This document shows, one piece after another, positions 8,238-17,400 of a DNA stretch of 40,767 nt; position 1 is the first letter of the stretch, and every line of letters starts with the position of its first letter. This DNA comes from Phenylobacterium sp. Lineage in GTDB: Bacteria; Pseudomonadota; Alphaproteobacteria; Caulobacterales; Caulobacteraceae. Made by a program: the position numbers and the translations under genes. The notes beneath the pieces are model-generated. The model saw only the letters and a list, made by a program, of their open reading frames with translations, was not told where the DNA came from and made no database searches. Location: positions 1 to 40,767 of the forward strand of contig NZ_JAUYAW010000029.1 of the NCBI RefSeq assembly GCF_030693405.1, written 5' to 3'.

Positions 8238-9196
8238 TCAGCCGTGACAGGCGCGCGCGCCAGCGCCGCGCTGGCGATCACCCGTTTCACCGCCGCGACG
8301 ATCTCGGCGTTGTGGGCGTGGGACAGGATGGTGGCGTGGCCCGCCTCGGTGACGGCGGCATAGCTGCCGTGGTCGGAGGCCTCCACGGGGGCCAGCCGCG
8401 CCCGGCCCCATTCGCCATTGCGATCGGCTGCGGCGCCGGCCGTGACGACGGCGACGGGCCAGGCTGGATCCAGGGCGCCTGCGGCGCGCGCCATGGCGGC
8501 GCTGCCCAGCCAGTGCGAAGCTTCATTGGCCGCGTTACGGGCGTGACGCCCCGAGACGAAGGCCGCCTGTTTCTCGCGCACGGCCGGACCGGTGAGGCCG
8601 ATCCGGTCGCCGAGGAAGAACAGCGGCTTGGCCAGACCCAGGCTGATGGCCACCGCCGTGCCCTGGGAGAGATTGCCAAAGGTGGTGACGAACCGGCGGA
8701 CAAGGGGGATCTGCACCGCTTCGGGCGTGGCGGCGTCCACCAAGACAATGCCTGCGACCCGCTCAGGATGACGGGTGGCGAACAGGCGGACATGCTGGCC
8801 GCCCATGGAATGTCCCAACAAGACCACGGGTGCGTTCACCCCGGCGGCGGTCATCAACCGCTCGAGGTCGGTGACAATGGCCGCGCTATCGCGAGGGCTT
8901 GGGCCTGGATCGGAATAGCCGAGGCCTGCCCGGTCGTAGGCGCAGCTGCGCACCCCCTCGGCCGCCAGACCGTCCTGCAGGTCGGCGAAATCAGCGGAGA
9001 ACCCGAAGGCGCCGGCCTCCAGCCAGACCAGAGGACCATCGGATGGTCCAGCGCAGACCAGTCTCAGGCGGCGGTCGCCCAGCTCGACCATCTGGCCACG
9101 GACATCCCTGGGGGCGAACAGGGCCTCAATCACCAGGCCCGCCCCGATCCACAGGATCAGAAGGGCCCCCAGCGACAGAGCGACAACCTTCAGCAT
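8234..9196 (-). CDS. Membrane-anchored alpha/beta hydrolase
   Basis: A 320-residue protein with an N-terminal hydrophobic helix (~4-26), probably an anchor or uncleaved signal, then an alpha/beta-hydrolase fold. The nucleophile elbow is GHSMGG with Ser130. An oxyanion-side stretch AYDRAGLGYSD lies at 86-96. The C-terminal catalytic His is likely His287 in EAGHATILSH. The acid residue was not assigned. The substrate class (ester, epoxide, lactone) cannot be told from the sequence. It is convergent with the PF10118 gene and lies 44 bases upstream of the hybrid kinase gene's stop, in the same direction. Confidence 0.86.
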   Translation of the reverse strand: MLKVVALSLGALLILWIGAGLVIEALFAPRDVRGQMVELGDRRLRLVCAGPSDGPLVWLEAGAFGFSADFADLQDGLAAEGVRSCAYDRAGLGYSDPGPSPRDSAAIVTDLERLMTAAGVNAPVVLLGHSMGGQHVRLFATRHPERVAGIVLVDAATPEAVQIPLVRRFVTTFGNLSQGTAVAISLGLAKPLFFLGDRIGLTGPAVREKQAAFVSGRHARNAANEASHWLGSAAMARAAGALDPAWPVAVVTAGAAADRNGEWGRARLAPVEASDHGSYAAVTEAGHATILSHAHNAEIVAAVKRVIASAALARAPVTAD

Positions 9197-9240
9197 GGAC
9201 TCGCTCCGCAGGAACGCATGGCGTCTCTTAGCCGCCGGGT

Positions 9241-12108
9241 CTAGGCCGCGGAACCCACCAGTTTAAGCGCGCCCTCCAGGGCGGCGTCCAGGTTGCGCGC
9301 TACGGTCGACAGGAAGGTCTCAGGATGGATCGGCTTGGAGACGAAGTCTGTCATGCCCGCGGCGTAGCAGGCGTCCTGGTCCGACTGCATGGCGTTGGCG
9401 GTCATGGCGACAATGGGAACCTGCGAGGCGGCGCCGCCGAGGGCGCGGATCCGGCGCGTGGCCTCCAGGCCGTCCATGACCGGCATCTGCATGTCCATGA
9501 GGACCAGATCGAACAGCCCGTCTGTCATGGCCTGCACCGCCAGGGCGCCGTTGACGACGCAGACCACCTCACACCCCATGCCCTCCAGCAGGGTGCAGGT
9601 CAGCAGGGTGTTGATCTCATTGTCCTCGGCCAGAAGGATACGCACGCTCTGGGGCTCCACCGGCGCGGTCGTCTCCTGGGAGCCGGCGGAACCGACCTCA
9701 AAGGCCTGCTGATCCAGCCCAGACCATGGGCAGCGGCTGCCAAGCTGGCTCAGGGTCTCTGTCAGGACGTGTTGGCGCACGGGCTTGGTGAGAAAGCCGT
9801 CGAGGGCCGGCCAGGCCTGAAGCTCATGACCACAGGGGGCGCCCATGGATGAGGCGATCACAATACGCGGCTGCTGATGGGCTCCTAGAGCGCGGATCCG
9901 CCGCGCCACCTCATCTCCGGCCATGCCCGGCATCATGTGGTCGAGGAGCACGATGTCGAAGGGCCGCTCGGCGTCATGGGCGCAGGCCAGCTGGTCCAGC
10001 GCCGTGGGACCGTCGGCGGACTCGACCACCATCGCGCCCTCGGCCTCCAGCTGCCGTCGGAAGATGTCGCGGTTGAGGGGGATGTCGTCGACCACCAGGA
10101 TACGGGCGCCGCGCAGACCATTGGGGTTCTTGGGGGCCGGACGCGCCTGGGCGAGCTCGGCGACCGGCAGCTCAAGCTCCAGCCAGAAAATGCAGCCCCC
10201 GCCGGGCCGATCATTGACGCCGATCTGGCCGCCCATCAGCTCAGCGAGCTGGCGGCAGATCGAGAGCCCAAGACCCGTGCCGCCGAACCTGCGGGTGATC
10301 GACCCGTCCGCCTGATGGAACTTCTGGAACAGGCCAAGCTTGGCCTCGGCGCTGAGGCCAGGCCCGGTGTCGGCCACCTCGATCCGCAGGGTCCTGCGGC
10401 CCTTGCCGGCGGGCTGAGACTTGACCTCGATGGCCACGAAGCCCCGCTCGGTGAACTTGACGGCGTTGGAGACCAGATTGAGCAGAATCTGGCGCAGCCG
10501 TGTGGGATCGCCCGTGAAGCCGCCCTGGGCCCCGTCATCGAGGTAGCAGGCCACTTCCAGGTTCTTTTCGGCCGCCCGCGGCGCCATCAACTCAGCCACA
10601 TCCTCCACGAGGCCCGTCAGGCTGAAACCGATGGACTCAAGATCGACCTTTCCGGCCTCCAGCTTGGAGACGTCGAGGATGTCATTGATGATCGACAGGA
10701 GGCTTTCGGCTGAGCTTTGGACCGCCTCGGCGTACTTGCGCTGGTCGGGCGACAGGTCGGTGCGCAGCAGAAGGGCGTTCATCCCGATCACCCCGTTCAT
10801 GGGGGTGCGGATCTCGTGGCTCATATTGGCGAGGAATTCGCTCTTGGCGCGGTTGGCCGCCTCGGCGGCGTCCCGGGCCTGAGCCATCTCCACCTCGGCG
10901 CGCTTGCGGCTGGTGATGTTCTGCAGCGCGCCCACCAGACGCAGGGGACGGCCGTTCTCGTCGGTGATCAGCTCGGAGGTGGAGTAGGCCCAGACCTCCT
11001 GGCCATCATCGCGCGCCACCCGGTATTCGACGCGATAGGGCTCGCCCGTGGCCTGATGATGCTCCCAGGCGGCCTGGGCCATGGCGCGATCATCGGGGTG
11101 CACCGAGACCCAGATGTTTCGATAGAGGTCTTCGTAGTTCAGGCGCTGGTTGAAGAAGGTGTCCTCGGCGCCGATGCTGAGCAGCTGGCGAGCCCTGTAG
11201 TCCAGCTCGTACACATGGATTTCCGACAGCTCGGTGGCCAGCCGCATCCGCCCCTCGGAGCGCTGGGCGCGGTCCAGGGCGTCCACCAGGTCTGAGATGT
11301 CCTGAGAGAGCAGCATCAGGCCGCCGATGGCGCCGTCCGGGGTCCGCCAGGGTCCGACCTCGACCCGGGCCCAGATCTGCCGGCCATCAGCGGTCTGGAA
11401 TCTCACCCGCTCCCCCCTCAGGGTCTCGCCGTCCAGACAGGCGCGGACCCGCTCTCCCCACCGGACGAAGATGTCCGGCAAGAGGTCGCTCAGCGACTCC
11501 CCGTGAAGCTCCCGGCCGGCCAGGCCGAACTCCTCGCGCCAGCGGGGGCTTGAGTGCATCAGCCTCAGGTCGCAGTCGGTCACCGCCAGGGCCACCGGCG
11601 CCGAGGCCATCAGGTTGAACAGCAGCTGTTCGGCCGCGTCAGCCTCGGCCCGGGCATAGTCGCTGGCGCGGTCTGAATAGAGCCGCTCGGCGGCGGTGGC
11701 CACGCCATCGGCCAGGTCAGAGAGGATCTCCGCCAGATCGGTCTCAGCCGCAGGCGCAGAGGCGCAGGTGACGGTCAGCCGCCCCCGCCTGCCCTGCCCG
11801 CCAAACGCCACCGGGGCGCTGGCCACAAAGGGCGCCGCGCCAAAGCCAAGCTCGGCGTTCCGGTCTTTCGAACAGGACCAGAGCGGGGCCGAAAACAGGT
11901 CTTCCGAGCCGGCGTCCAGCACCAGCTCCAGAACGCCGTCGGCCCCGCAACGGAACGCATCGTCCCCATCGTGGAGGACGATCTCGACCTGATCAGCATT
12001 GAAATGCGCCCGCGCAGCCTGCGCCATGCGCCGAAGCACGGGGCGCAGGGCCAGGGCGTCAAACTTCGGGGAGGCTGCGCCGCCCCACAGCTGTACTGTC
12101 CCGAACAT
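9241..12108 (-). CDS. PAS-containing hybrid sensor histidine kinase with two receiver domains
   Basis: This is a ~955-residue cytosolic-looking kinase (no signal peptide or TM helix). ATG 12108 follows a GGTGG-like site; a GTG at 12120 would add four residues. Order: N-terminal ~150 residues of unrecognised fold; PAS 1 ~165-275; PAS 2 with PAC ~295-405 (SVHPDD, DDGQEVWAYS); HisKA with phospho-acceptor His431 in MSHEIRTPMNG; HATPase ~530-650 (N box LNLVSNAVKF, G1 VADTGPG, G2 GGTGLGLS); REC 1 with Asp723; REC 2 with Asp872 (LMDMQMP). Conserved Lys residues follow in both receivers. No Hpt domain is present, so phosphate must leave through another protein. The two PAS domains imply cytoplasmic ligand, redox or light sensing. 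No response-regulator gene is adjacent. Confidence 0.93.
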   Translation of the reverse strand: MFGTVQLWGGAASPKFDALALRPVLRRMAQAARAHFNADQVEIVLHDGDDAFRCGADGVLELVLDAGSEDLFSAPLWSCSKDRNAELGFGAAPFVASAPVAFGGQGRRGRLTVTCASAPAAETDLAEILSDLADGVATAAERLYSDRASDYARAEADAAEQLLFNLMASAPVALAVTDCDLRLMHSSPRWREEFGLAGRELHGESLSDLLPDIFVRWGERVRACLDGETLRGERVRFQTADGRQIWARVEVGPWRTPDGAIGGLMLLSQDISDLVDALDRAQRSEGRMRLATELSEIHVYELDYRARQLLSIGAEDTFFNQRLNYEDLYRNIWVSVHPDDRAMAQAAWEHHQATGEPYRVEYRVARDDGQEVWAYSTSELITDENGRPLRLVGALQNITSRKRAEVEMAQARDAAEAANRAKSEFLANMSHEIRTPMNGVIGMNALLLRTDLSPDQRKYAEAVQSSAESLLSIINDILDVSKLEAGKVDLESIGFSLTGLVEDVAELMAPRAAEKNLEVACYLDDGAQGGFTGDPTRLRQILLNLVSNAVKFTERGFVAIEVKSQPAGKGRRTLRIEVADTGPGLSAEAKLGLFQKFHQADGSITRRFGGTGLGLSICRQLAELMGGQIGVNDRPGGGCIFWLELELPVAELAQARPAPKNPNGLRGARILVVDDIPLNRDIFRRQLEAEGAMVVESADGPTALDQLACAHDAERPFDIVLLDHMMPGMAGDEVARRIRALGAHQQPRIVIASSMGAPCGHELQAWPALDGFLTKPVRQHVLTETLSQLGSRCPWSGLDQQAFEVGSAGSQETTAPVEPQSVRILLAEDNEINTLLTCTLLEGMGCEVVCVVNGALAVQAMTDGLFDLVLMDMQMPVMDGLEATRRIRALGGAASQVPIVAMTANAMQSDQDACYAAGMTDFVSKPIHPETFLSTVARNLDAALEGALKLVGSAA

Positions 12109-12221
12109 TCGAAAACCCACCCAACCCGATTTGGGTAAGGGTCAACCTGCGGGGGTTAACGGGACGTCAAATGCCGCTTTGATGAGCTTGTTCAGCCTAA
12201 TCGGGGGGCGCCAGCGGCGCG

Positions 12222-12428
12222 TCAGGGCAGATCTTCGGCCAGGATCGCCATTTCGAACATGTAGGAGCCGGCCTCGTCCTCGTCTTCGAAGACCACGCCG
12301 ATGAACTCATCGGCGATATAGACCTCGGCGGAGTCCTTCTGCTTGGGGCGGGGCACCAGGGTGATCCTGGCGTTGGCGAAGGCGCCGCGCAGGTGGCCTT
12401 CGACTTTACGCATGGCGCGTTCGTCCAC
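12222..12428 (-). CDS. DUF3126 family protein
   Basis: A 68-residue acidic protein that starts at GTG 12428, six bases after AAAGGAG. The sequence (KVEGHLRGAF, ITLVPRPKQKDSAEVY, FIGVVFEDEDEAGSY) fits DUF3126 (PF11324), a small family conserved in alphaproteobacteria with no known function. It lies between the hybrid kinase and the cysE terminator, so it is probably transcribed alone. Confidence 0.85.
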   Translation of the reverse strand: MDERAMRKVEGHLRGAFANARITLVPRPKQKDSAEVYIADEFIGVVFEDEDEAGSYMFEMAILAEDLP

Positions 12429-12451
12429 GGGGGGCTCCTTTGGAATCTGAA

Positions 12452-12481
12452 GAGGCCGCGAACCTAGACGTTCGCGGCCTC
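12452..12481 (-). terminator. Strong hairpin downstream of cysE
   Basis: A perfect 11-base stem (GAGGCCGCGAA at 12452-12462, TTCGCGGCCTC at 12471-12481) with an 8-base loop sits 30 bases after the cysE stop. On the minus strand it is followed by TTCAG rather than a full T-run. Confidence 0.6.
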
Positions 12482-12511
12482 CTGTAAAACCTCGATCGGA
12501 CTGATTTCCGT

Positions 12512-13354
12512 TCAGATGACGTAGTCGTACACAGCCTCGGCCAGGGTGTGGTCCATGCTGCGGGCCGGTTCCTCGCAGGTCGGGCAGTTGACCAGACGGG
12601 CCGGCACGCCGGCCGCCGTGCAGTGGGCCGGCACAGGCTTCAGCACCACAGACCCTGAAGCCACCTTGGCGTAGTCGCCGATGGTGATATTGCCCAGCAC
12701 CTTGGCGCCGGCGCCCAGCAGGACGCCGCGGCCGATCTTGGGGTGGCGGTCGCCGCGCTCGGCGCCCGTGCCCCCAAGGGTCACGCCCTGGAGCAGGGAC
12801 ACGTCATCGCCGATGACCGCGGTCTCGCCGATGACGATGCCGGTGCCGTGGTCGATGAAGACGCCAGACCCGATGCGGGTGGCGGGATGGATGTCCACCT
12901 GGAAAACCTCGGACATGCGGCTCTGCAGATAGAAGGCCATGGTGTCGCGGCCCTGGCTCCAAAGCCAGTGGGCGACCCGCTGGGTTTGCAGGGCGAGGAA
13001 GCCTTTGAAGAACAGGAAGGGCTGCACATAGCCCTTGCAGGCGGGGTCGCGTTCGAAGACCGCCCGCAGATCGGCCTCGGCCACATCCACCAGGCCTGGG
13101 GCGGCGGCATAGGCCTGTTCGGCGATGTCGCGCAGGCTCATGGCCCGCAGCTCCTGGTCGCCGAGCTTACGCGCCAGCTGGTAGGAGAGCGCGTCGCCCA
13201 GGCTGTGATGGCTGAGGATCACCGCGTTCAGCAGCGAGGCGAGCGCGGCCTCGTCGCGGGCGGCCCGCTCGGCCTCATTGCGCAGGGCGGCCCAGACCGG
13301 CGGGGCGTGTCCCGGATCGATAACTTCCAGCCTTGCGGCGTCTTCCCGTCCCAT
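12512..13354 (-). CDS. cysE: Serine O-acetyltransferase
   Basis: This 280-residue enzyme makes O-acetylserine from serine and acetyl-CoA, the first committed step of cysteine synthesis. The N-terminal helical domain (~15-150: LLNAVILSHHSLGDAL, RDIAEQA, FFKGFLALQTQRVAHWLW) and the C-terminal left-handed beta-helix (~160-260) are both complete. The hexapeptide region has the family signature DIHPATRIGSGVFIDHGTG, then VSLLQGVTLGGTG, and GAGAKVLGNITIGD. The ATG at 13354 has GGGAG about 8 bases upstream. It follows the NUDIX gene by 11 bases, as a two-gene unit ending at the hairpin 12452-12481. An ~25-residue extension after the helix carries a CxxC (NCPTCEEP), which is less usual. Confidence 0.94.
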   Translation of the reverse strand: MGREDAARLEVIDPGHAPPVWAALRNEAERAARDEAALASLLNAVILSHHSLGDALSYQLARKLGDQELRAMSLRDIAEQAYAAAPGLVDVAEADLRAVFERDPACKGYVQPFLFFKGFLALQTQRVAHWLWSQGRDTMAFYLQSRMSEVFQVDIHPATRIGSGVFIDHGTGIVIGETAVIGDDVSLLQGVTLGGTGAERGDRHPKIGRGVLLGAGAKVLGNITIGDYAKVASGSVVLKPVPAHCTAAGVPARLVNCPTCEEPARSMDHTLAEAVYDYVI

Positions 13355-13365
13355 GGGCTCTCTCC

Positions 13366-13974
13366 CTAGCTTAGCAGACGGCGTGCGAGCGCCGACGGCA
13401 AGGCCCCTTCCCGAGCCATATGGTAAGCTCGAAGCAGCATCGCCACCGTGAGCATATCAGGCATATGGCCGGCAAGCGCGGTTTCGAGGGCCTCCTTGAA
13501 GGGAATCTGCGCCACAGCCAGATCCTCAGTCTCGTCCGGAGCCTGCGCCACGGGGCGAAGATCCATGGCGATGAAGCCCACGGCCCGCTCATCGGTCACC
13601 GAGTTGGACAGCTGCGCGCGCAACACCTCGCGCCAGTCGGCGGCCTCCAGTCCCACCTCTTCGCGCAGCTCGCGCCGGGCGTGCTCCAGAGGGTCGCCGT
13701 CCAGCGGCCCCCCGCCCTCAGGGATCTCCCAGCTGTAGTCGGCATGGGGATAGCGGTTCTGTCCCACCAGGGTTATGGTCCCGTCCTCATGCAGGGGCAG
13801 GATGGCCAGGGCGAGGTTCTTGAACCGCACCACCCCGTAGAGCGCCGAAGCCCCTGTCGGCGCGACCGCGTCATACTCTTCCAGGGCGATCCAGGGATTG
13901 TCATAGAGGCGACGGGCTGGACCAGCGCGCCAGGGCTGACCATGGGGCTTAAGCCAGGGCGGTTTCTGCGACAT
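13366..13974 (-). CDS. NUDIX hydrolase, ADP-ribose pyrophosphatase-like
   Basis: A ~202-residue NUDIX protein. The NUDIX box is complete: GGGPLDGDPLEHARRE continuing into LREEVGLEA, giving the G-x5-E-x7-REUxEE-x-G pattern that binds Mg2+ and cleaves nucleoside-diphosphate derivatives. The preceding ADPRase-type beta strands (ALYGVVRFKNLALAILPL, VGQNRYPHADYSWEIPEGG) suggest ADP-ribose or a nucleotide sugar as substrate. I choose ATG 13974, which has AGGTG at 5 bases, over the TTG at 13995. Eleven bases separate it from cysE, so co-transcription is likely although a direct link to cysteine synthesis is not evident. Confidence 0.9.
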   Translation of the reverse strand: MSQKPPWLKPHGQPWRAGPARRLYDNPWIALEEYDAVAPTGASALYGVVRFKNLALAILPLHEDGTITLVGQNRYPHADYSWEIPEGGGPLDGDPLEHARRELREEVGLEAADWREVLRAQLSNSVTDERAVGFIAMDLRPVAQAPDETEDLAVAQIPFKEALETALAGHMPDMLTVAMLLRAYHMAREGALPSALARRLLS

Positions 13975-14118
13975 GTCTGCACCTGATGGGGTCAAGGCGG
14001 TGAGCCCGCGACAGGCTCAAGGTCGCCACTTCCATAGTCCTTCCCTTAAGCCGAGCACCACTGCGGACTGGAAGGGCTGACGCCCGCAGGTCGCTGGCGC
14101 AGGCGCTGTGCGCACCCG

Positions 14119-14907
14119 TCAGGCCGAGCGTTGCGCGATGGCGGCCAGGGCCCAGTCTCGCACCCAGGGTGTGAACCGGACCGCGACATTGGGGACGCCT
14201 TCGGCGGCGTGCGTGGTGATGTCGCCGTGGGCGTGTACGCCCAACAATCGGATCTTGTCCGGGGTGACCCGGAACAGGGGCGCGCCGCTCTGGGCCTTGT
14301 TGGTGTCAACCTGGTGTTCGATCAGCTGGGGCGTATGGCCGACCAACGGGCCTGCGCCCCACATCAGCTTTCCGGCGCCGTCGAGGGGATAGCCCGCCGC
14401 ACGCGCCTCAGCCTTCGTCTCCACGAGCACCTGAAGCTCGTCATCACTGAAGACGTCGCTCAGGAACCTGAAGCCCGGCGCGTCCTGATCAAGACGCAGC
14501 AGGGCGACATCGTCCGCCCGCGCCCGTGTCCGCCGGTAGTCCGGATGCAGGATGTAGTGGGCTGAAATCAGCCGGCCGTCCGCCAGACGCAGCCTTGGCC
14601 GGGGACTGGCCCCAGCCTTGAAAACCACATGCGCCGCCGTCATCGCCCAGCGCTCGGAGATCAGGAAGGCCGTGCCATGGCTGACGCCCATGGCGCCGCT
14701 CACCGATAGCCGCCCGATCCCCGACCATGGCGCCGCGGTGGGATCGTTCACGGCCCTGCGGGTGTCCGTCCCAATGATCGACTTGATCGTCATGCCAGCC
14801 GACTCAGCCAGGTCTACTGGCCCGGCGGCGGCGTCAGGTGGCGCGGCATAGACCGGCTGCGACAGCTCAAAATCTGGTTCAGGACCTTCGGCGTCATCAA
14901 CCGGCAT
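14119..14907 (-). CDS. Trypsin-like serine peptidase (V8/glutamyl-endopeptidase-like)
   Basis: The 262-residue protein has a chymotrypsin-fold triad by motif: His93 in AMTAAHVV, Asp133 in ADDVALLRL and Ser207 in KAQSGAPLF. The serine motif SGAP replaces the usual GDSGGP, as in V8-like peptidases. The first ~60 residues are acidic and Pro/Ala-rich, and no signal peptide is seen. The ATG follows AGGAGG by six bases, so the start looks sound. It therefore appears cytosolic unless exported by another route. It is 29 bases downstream of a lipoprotein gene in the same direction, suggesting a two-gene operon and possibly a shared role. The target is unknown. Confidence 0.82.
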   Translation of the reverse strand: MPVDDAEGPEPDFELSQPVYAAPPDAAAGPVDLAESAGMTIKSIIGTDTRRAVNDPTAAPWSGIGRLSVSGAMGVSHGTAFLISERWAMTAAHVVFKAGASPRPRLRLADGRLISAHYILHPDYRRTRARADDVALLRLDQDAPGFRFLSDVFSDDELQVLVETKAEARAAGYPLDGAGKLMWGAGPLVGHTPQLIEHQVDTNKAQSGAPLFRVTPDKIRLLGVHAHGDITTHAAEGVPNVAVRFTPWVRDWALAAIAQRSA

Positions 14908-14936
14908 CTGAGCCTCCTGTCGTTGTCTGCCGGGGT

Positions 14937-16478
14937 TCAGCGAGACCGGCCGGCCGCCGCCGAGACCTCGGGCTGTGGCAACTCCTGCCCGTCGCCGCCG
15001 CCCGCATCGCCTGCGTCGTTCTCGTCTTCCCCGAGCAGCGCCTTCTGCAGGGCGCCTTCACAGCTCAGCCCTATGGTGCAGGCCGCAAACCACAGCTGCG
15101 GCGCCGGCGGTGCTGGGCGCTCAGGCTTGGGGGCCGGATCCGTCTTGGCCGGGGCCGCCGGGGCCGCTGCAGGGGCCGTGGCGGCGGCAGCCGGGGCCGC
15201 CGGGGCCGCAGGCGTGGGCGGCTTGGGCGGCGTCGCGCCGCCGCTGGAACTGGCGCTTGCGGTGGTCTGGGTGGTCTGGGTGCTCTGAGCGCCCGTGGCG
15301 GCGCCCGCCGCCGGCGCAGCCGTCGTCTGGGTGGAGGTTGTGGCCGTGGTCTCAGCCTTGGCCTCTGGATAGCGCAGGTTCCGATATTCCACCCGCAGGG
15401 GGATGATCCCGCTGATCGCCTGGGTCGTCTTGCCCAGGGAGTCGATGAAGGCGTCGACCACCACCTTTGGCGCTCCAGCGACGGCAAGCGCCTGGCTGGT
15501 CTGGCTGATGGACCGGTCGCCCGCAAAGCCGTGCTCGAAATCGACCTTGTAGGTCTTGGTGGCGAACATGGCCCGCTCGACATTCAGGAGGTATTCGTCG
15601 CCGGCGACCGGAAGGTGGGCTCCTTGCCAGAGGATGGGACCGCCCGGCGCCTGCAACGCCAGCCGCCAGGCCTTTGCGACCCGCACACAGACCCCGGAGC
15701 CGTTCTGGCTGAAGTCGCACTGATTGGAGCGAGGGGCGGTCGCTGTCTCGGGCAAGAGAATAAACGGCCGGTCGCGAGCCAGGGCCGCCGCCAACGCCTT
15801 GGTGTCCACCGGGACCTTGCCCGCCGGAACCAGCGCGGCCAGGGTCGGCCCGCCCTGGCAGGTCGAGCCTTCCACCGCCGCCTCGTCGTCGCCTCCCCGA
15901 GCGTCGCGGGCGCAGTCGATCGCCTGGCGCCAACGGAGGCTGTCGAGCGTCTGGGACCAGAGGGTGAGGTTGGCCTTTTCGACCTCGACCTGACTGGTCG
16001 GATCAAGGATCGTCGTGGCCACCAGGATGGGCGCTACCCGGCGTGGAGGCTCGACCAGAGACTCCGCTGTGTCGGCCCGTGGCGCCAGGAAGCCGGGATT
16101 GAAGGCGTAGACCGCGCCAATGGAGGCGGCGAGCGCCCTCGCCGTTTCAACGCTTCGATCTTCCAGATTTAGGCTGATCTGCTGAAGAAACCCGGTCGCA
16201 GGATCGACCTTCACCTCGAACCGGTCTTCCGACGCCGCGCTGAACAACGCACCCAATGGGATGGATTCGCCCGAGGTGATCCGCGGGGTTTCAGCCGCCA
16301 CCATCAGGCCGTCGGTCCCCGCCGCTTGCGCATAGTAGACCTGAACGCCCATCTCGGCCCGCGGCAGGCTGTAATAGCCCAGCGCGTTGCTTCTGACCGA
16401 CTGGCTCTGCAGTGTGTTTGTCGCGCAACCGGCCAGCAGCGCGCATGCGGCGGTCGCCGCAATCGCCTTATGCAACAT
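14937..16478 (-). CDS. Uncharacterised lipoprotein with Ala/Pro-rich C-terminal tail
   Basis: I do not recognise the family. From ATG 16478 (GGGGAA upstream) the protein is ~513 residues and begins with a lipoprotein signal (MLHKAIAATAACALLAGC, lipobox Cys18). An upstream in-frame start would add 25 Arg-rich residues and spoil the signal. Residues ~20-370 look globular with mixed alpha/beta character. Residues ~375-490 are low-complexity, rich in Ala, Pro, Thr and Gln, followed by two Cys near WFAACTIGLSCEG. This suggests an envelope lipoprotein with a flexible linker and a small disulphide-bonded end. The trypsin-like peptidase follows 29 bases later. Confidence 0.75.
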   Translation of the reverse strand: MLHKAIAATAACALLAGCATNTLQSQSVRSNALGYYSLPRAEMGVQVYYAQAAGTDGLMVAAETPRITSGESIPLGALFSAASEDRFEVKVDPATGFLQQISLNLEDRSVETARALAASIGAVYAFNPGFLAPRADTAESLVEPPRRVAPILVATTILDPTSQVEVEKANLTLWSQTLDSLRWRQAIDCARDARGGDDEAAVEGSTCQGGPTLAALVPAGKVPVDTKALAAALARDRPFILLPETATAPRSNQCDFSQNGSGVCVRVAKAWRLALQAPGGPILWQGAHLPVAGDEYLLNVERAMFATKTYKVDFEHGFAGDRSISQTSQALAVAGAPKVVVDAFIDSLGKTTQAISGIIPLRVEYRNLRYPEAKAETTATTSTQTTAAPAAGAATGAQSTQTTQTTASASSSGGATPPKPPTPAAPAAPAAAATAPAAAPAAPAKTDPAPKPERPAPPAPQLWFAACTIGLSCEGALQKALLGEDENDAGDAGGGDGQELPQPEVSAAAGRSR

Positions 16479-16746
16479 GATTTTCCCCGACGCAGACGCG
16501 TGTCCAGGGGACCTGCAAGGCCGCCACCTCACGCTTAAGCTTGACCATAACACACGCTTGACGGGAGTCCAGGCTGAGCGATCGTCGTTCTCTCAATCGC
16601 CCAGCGCTCGCCGCGCGGCGGGGGCCTCACCCATCAGAGGCAGGGGGCTGGCGTCAGGGCAGTTTCTGCAACATATTCTCAACTAGCGGCCGGTCGAACT
16701 GAACTCCGGCGTCAGAGCCCCTGACGCGTCCACGAAAAGGTATCCC

Positions 16747-17358
16747 TTGCCCCTGTCCCTGCCCGATCCCGTCCCCATGGGCGTGCCCATGCCCCAGACC
16801 GCCCGGCCCGAGGTCCTCGACTTCCTGGCCACCCGCCGCTCGGCCTCGGCCCTGACCCTGACGGCGCCGGGTCCTTCACCTGAGGACCTGAGCGTCCTGG
16901 TCCGTGTGGCCTGTCGCGTGCCGGACCATGGGAAGCTCACGCCCTGGCGGCTGATCGTCCTGGAGACCGCGCCCAAGGCGGAGTTTGCGGCGCGTCTGGA
17001 AGCCCTCGCCCTGGCCCGCGAAGACGCCAAGGCGGCCGCCAAGCTCGCCAAGTTGAAAACCCCACCCCTGTGCGTGGCGGTGGTCGCCCGGCCGCAGCTG
17101 AGCGACATTCCGGAATGGGAGCAGTTGCTGTCGGCTGCGGTGGTCTGCACCAACCTGCTCTATGGCGCCACGGCCATGGGCTACGGCGCCAACTGGATCA
17201 CCGACTGGTACGCCTACGACCCTGACGCCCTGAAGATCCTGGGCCTGGAGGCCGGAGAACGGGTGGCCGGCTACATCCTGATGGGGTCGGCCAAAGAAGC
17301 GCCCCTGGAACGGGTCAGGCCAGACCCGGAAAGTCTCGTCACGCCCTGGAGCGGCTAA
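16747..17358 (+). CDS. Nitroreductase family protein (YdjA-like)
   Basis: A ~203-residue flavin-dependent oxidoreductase family member. The FMN-binding start RRSASALTLTAPGPSPEDL and VPDHGKLTPWRLIVLE matches the compact, YdjA-type nitroreductases. The later GANWITDWYAYDP and VAGYILMGSAKEAP fit the same subgroup. These dimeric enzymes use NAD(P)H to reduce nitro or quinone compounds; the physiological substrate is usually unknown. The start is probably TTG 16747 with AAAAGG upstream; ATG 16777 lacks a ribosome site. It is convergent with queF. Confidence 0.87.
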   Translation: MPLSLPDPVPMGVPMPQTARPEVLDFLATRRSASALTLTAPGPSPEDLSVLVRVACRVPDHGKLTPWRLIVLETAPKAEFAARLEALALAREDAKAAAKLAKLKTPPLCVAVVARPQLSDIPEWEQLLSAAVVCTNLLYGATAMGYGANWITDWYAYDPDALKILGLEAGERVAGYILMGSAKEAPLERVRPDPESLVTPWSG

Positions 17359-17370
17359 GCCCCATCAAAA

Positions 17371-17400
17371 AGACCGGCCAGCGCAGGCGCCGACCGGTCT
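17371..17400. terminator. Bidirectional-type hairpin between nitroreductase and queF
   Basis: AGACCGG (17371-17377) pairs with CCGGTCT (17394-17400). On the minus strand the stem is followed by TTTTGATG, a short T-run, so it suits transcripts coming from queF. It lies just 13 bases after the nitroreductase stop. The 200 bases between it and queF hold no gene I can support. Confidence 0.5.
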
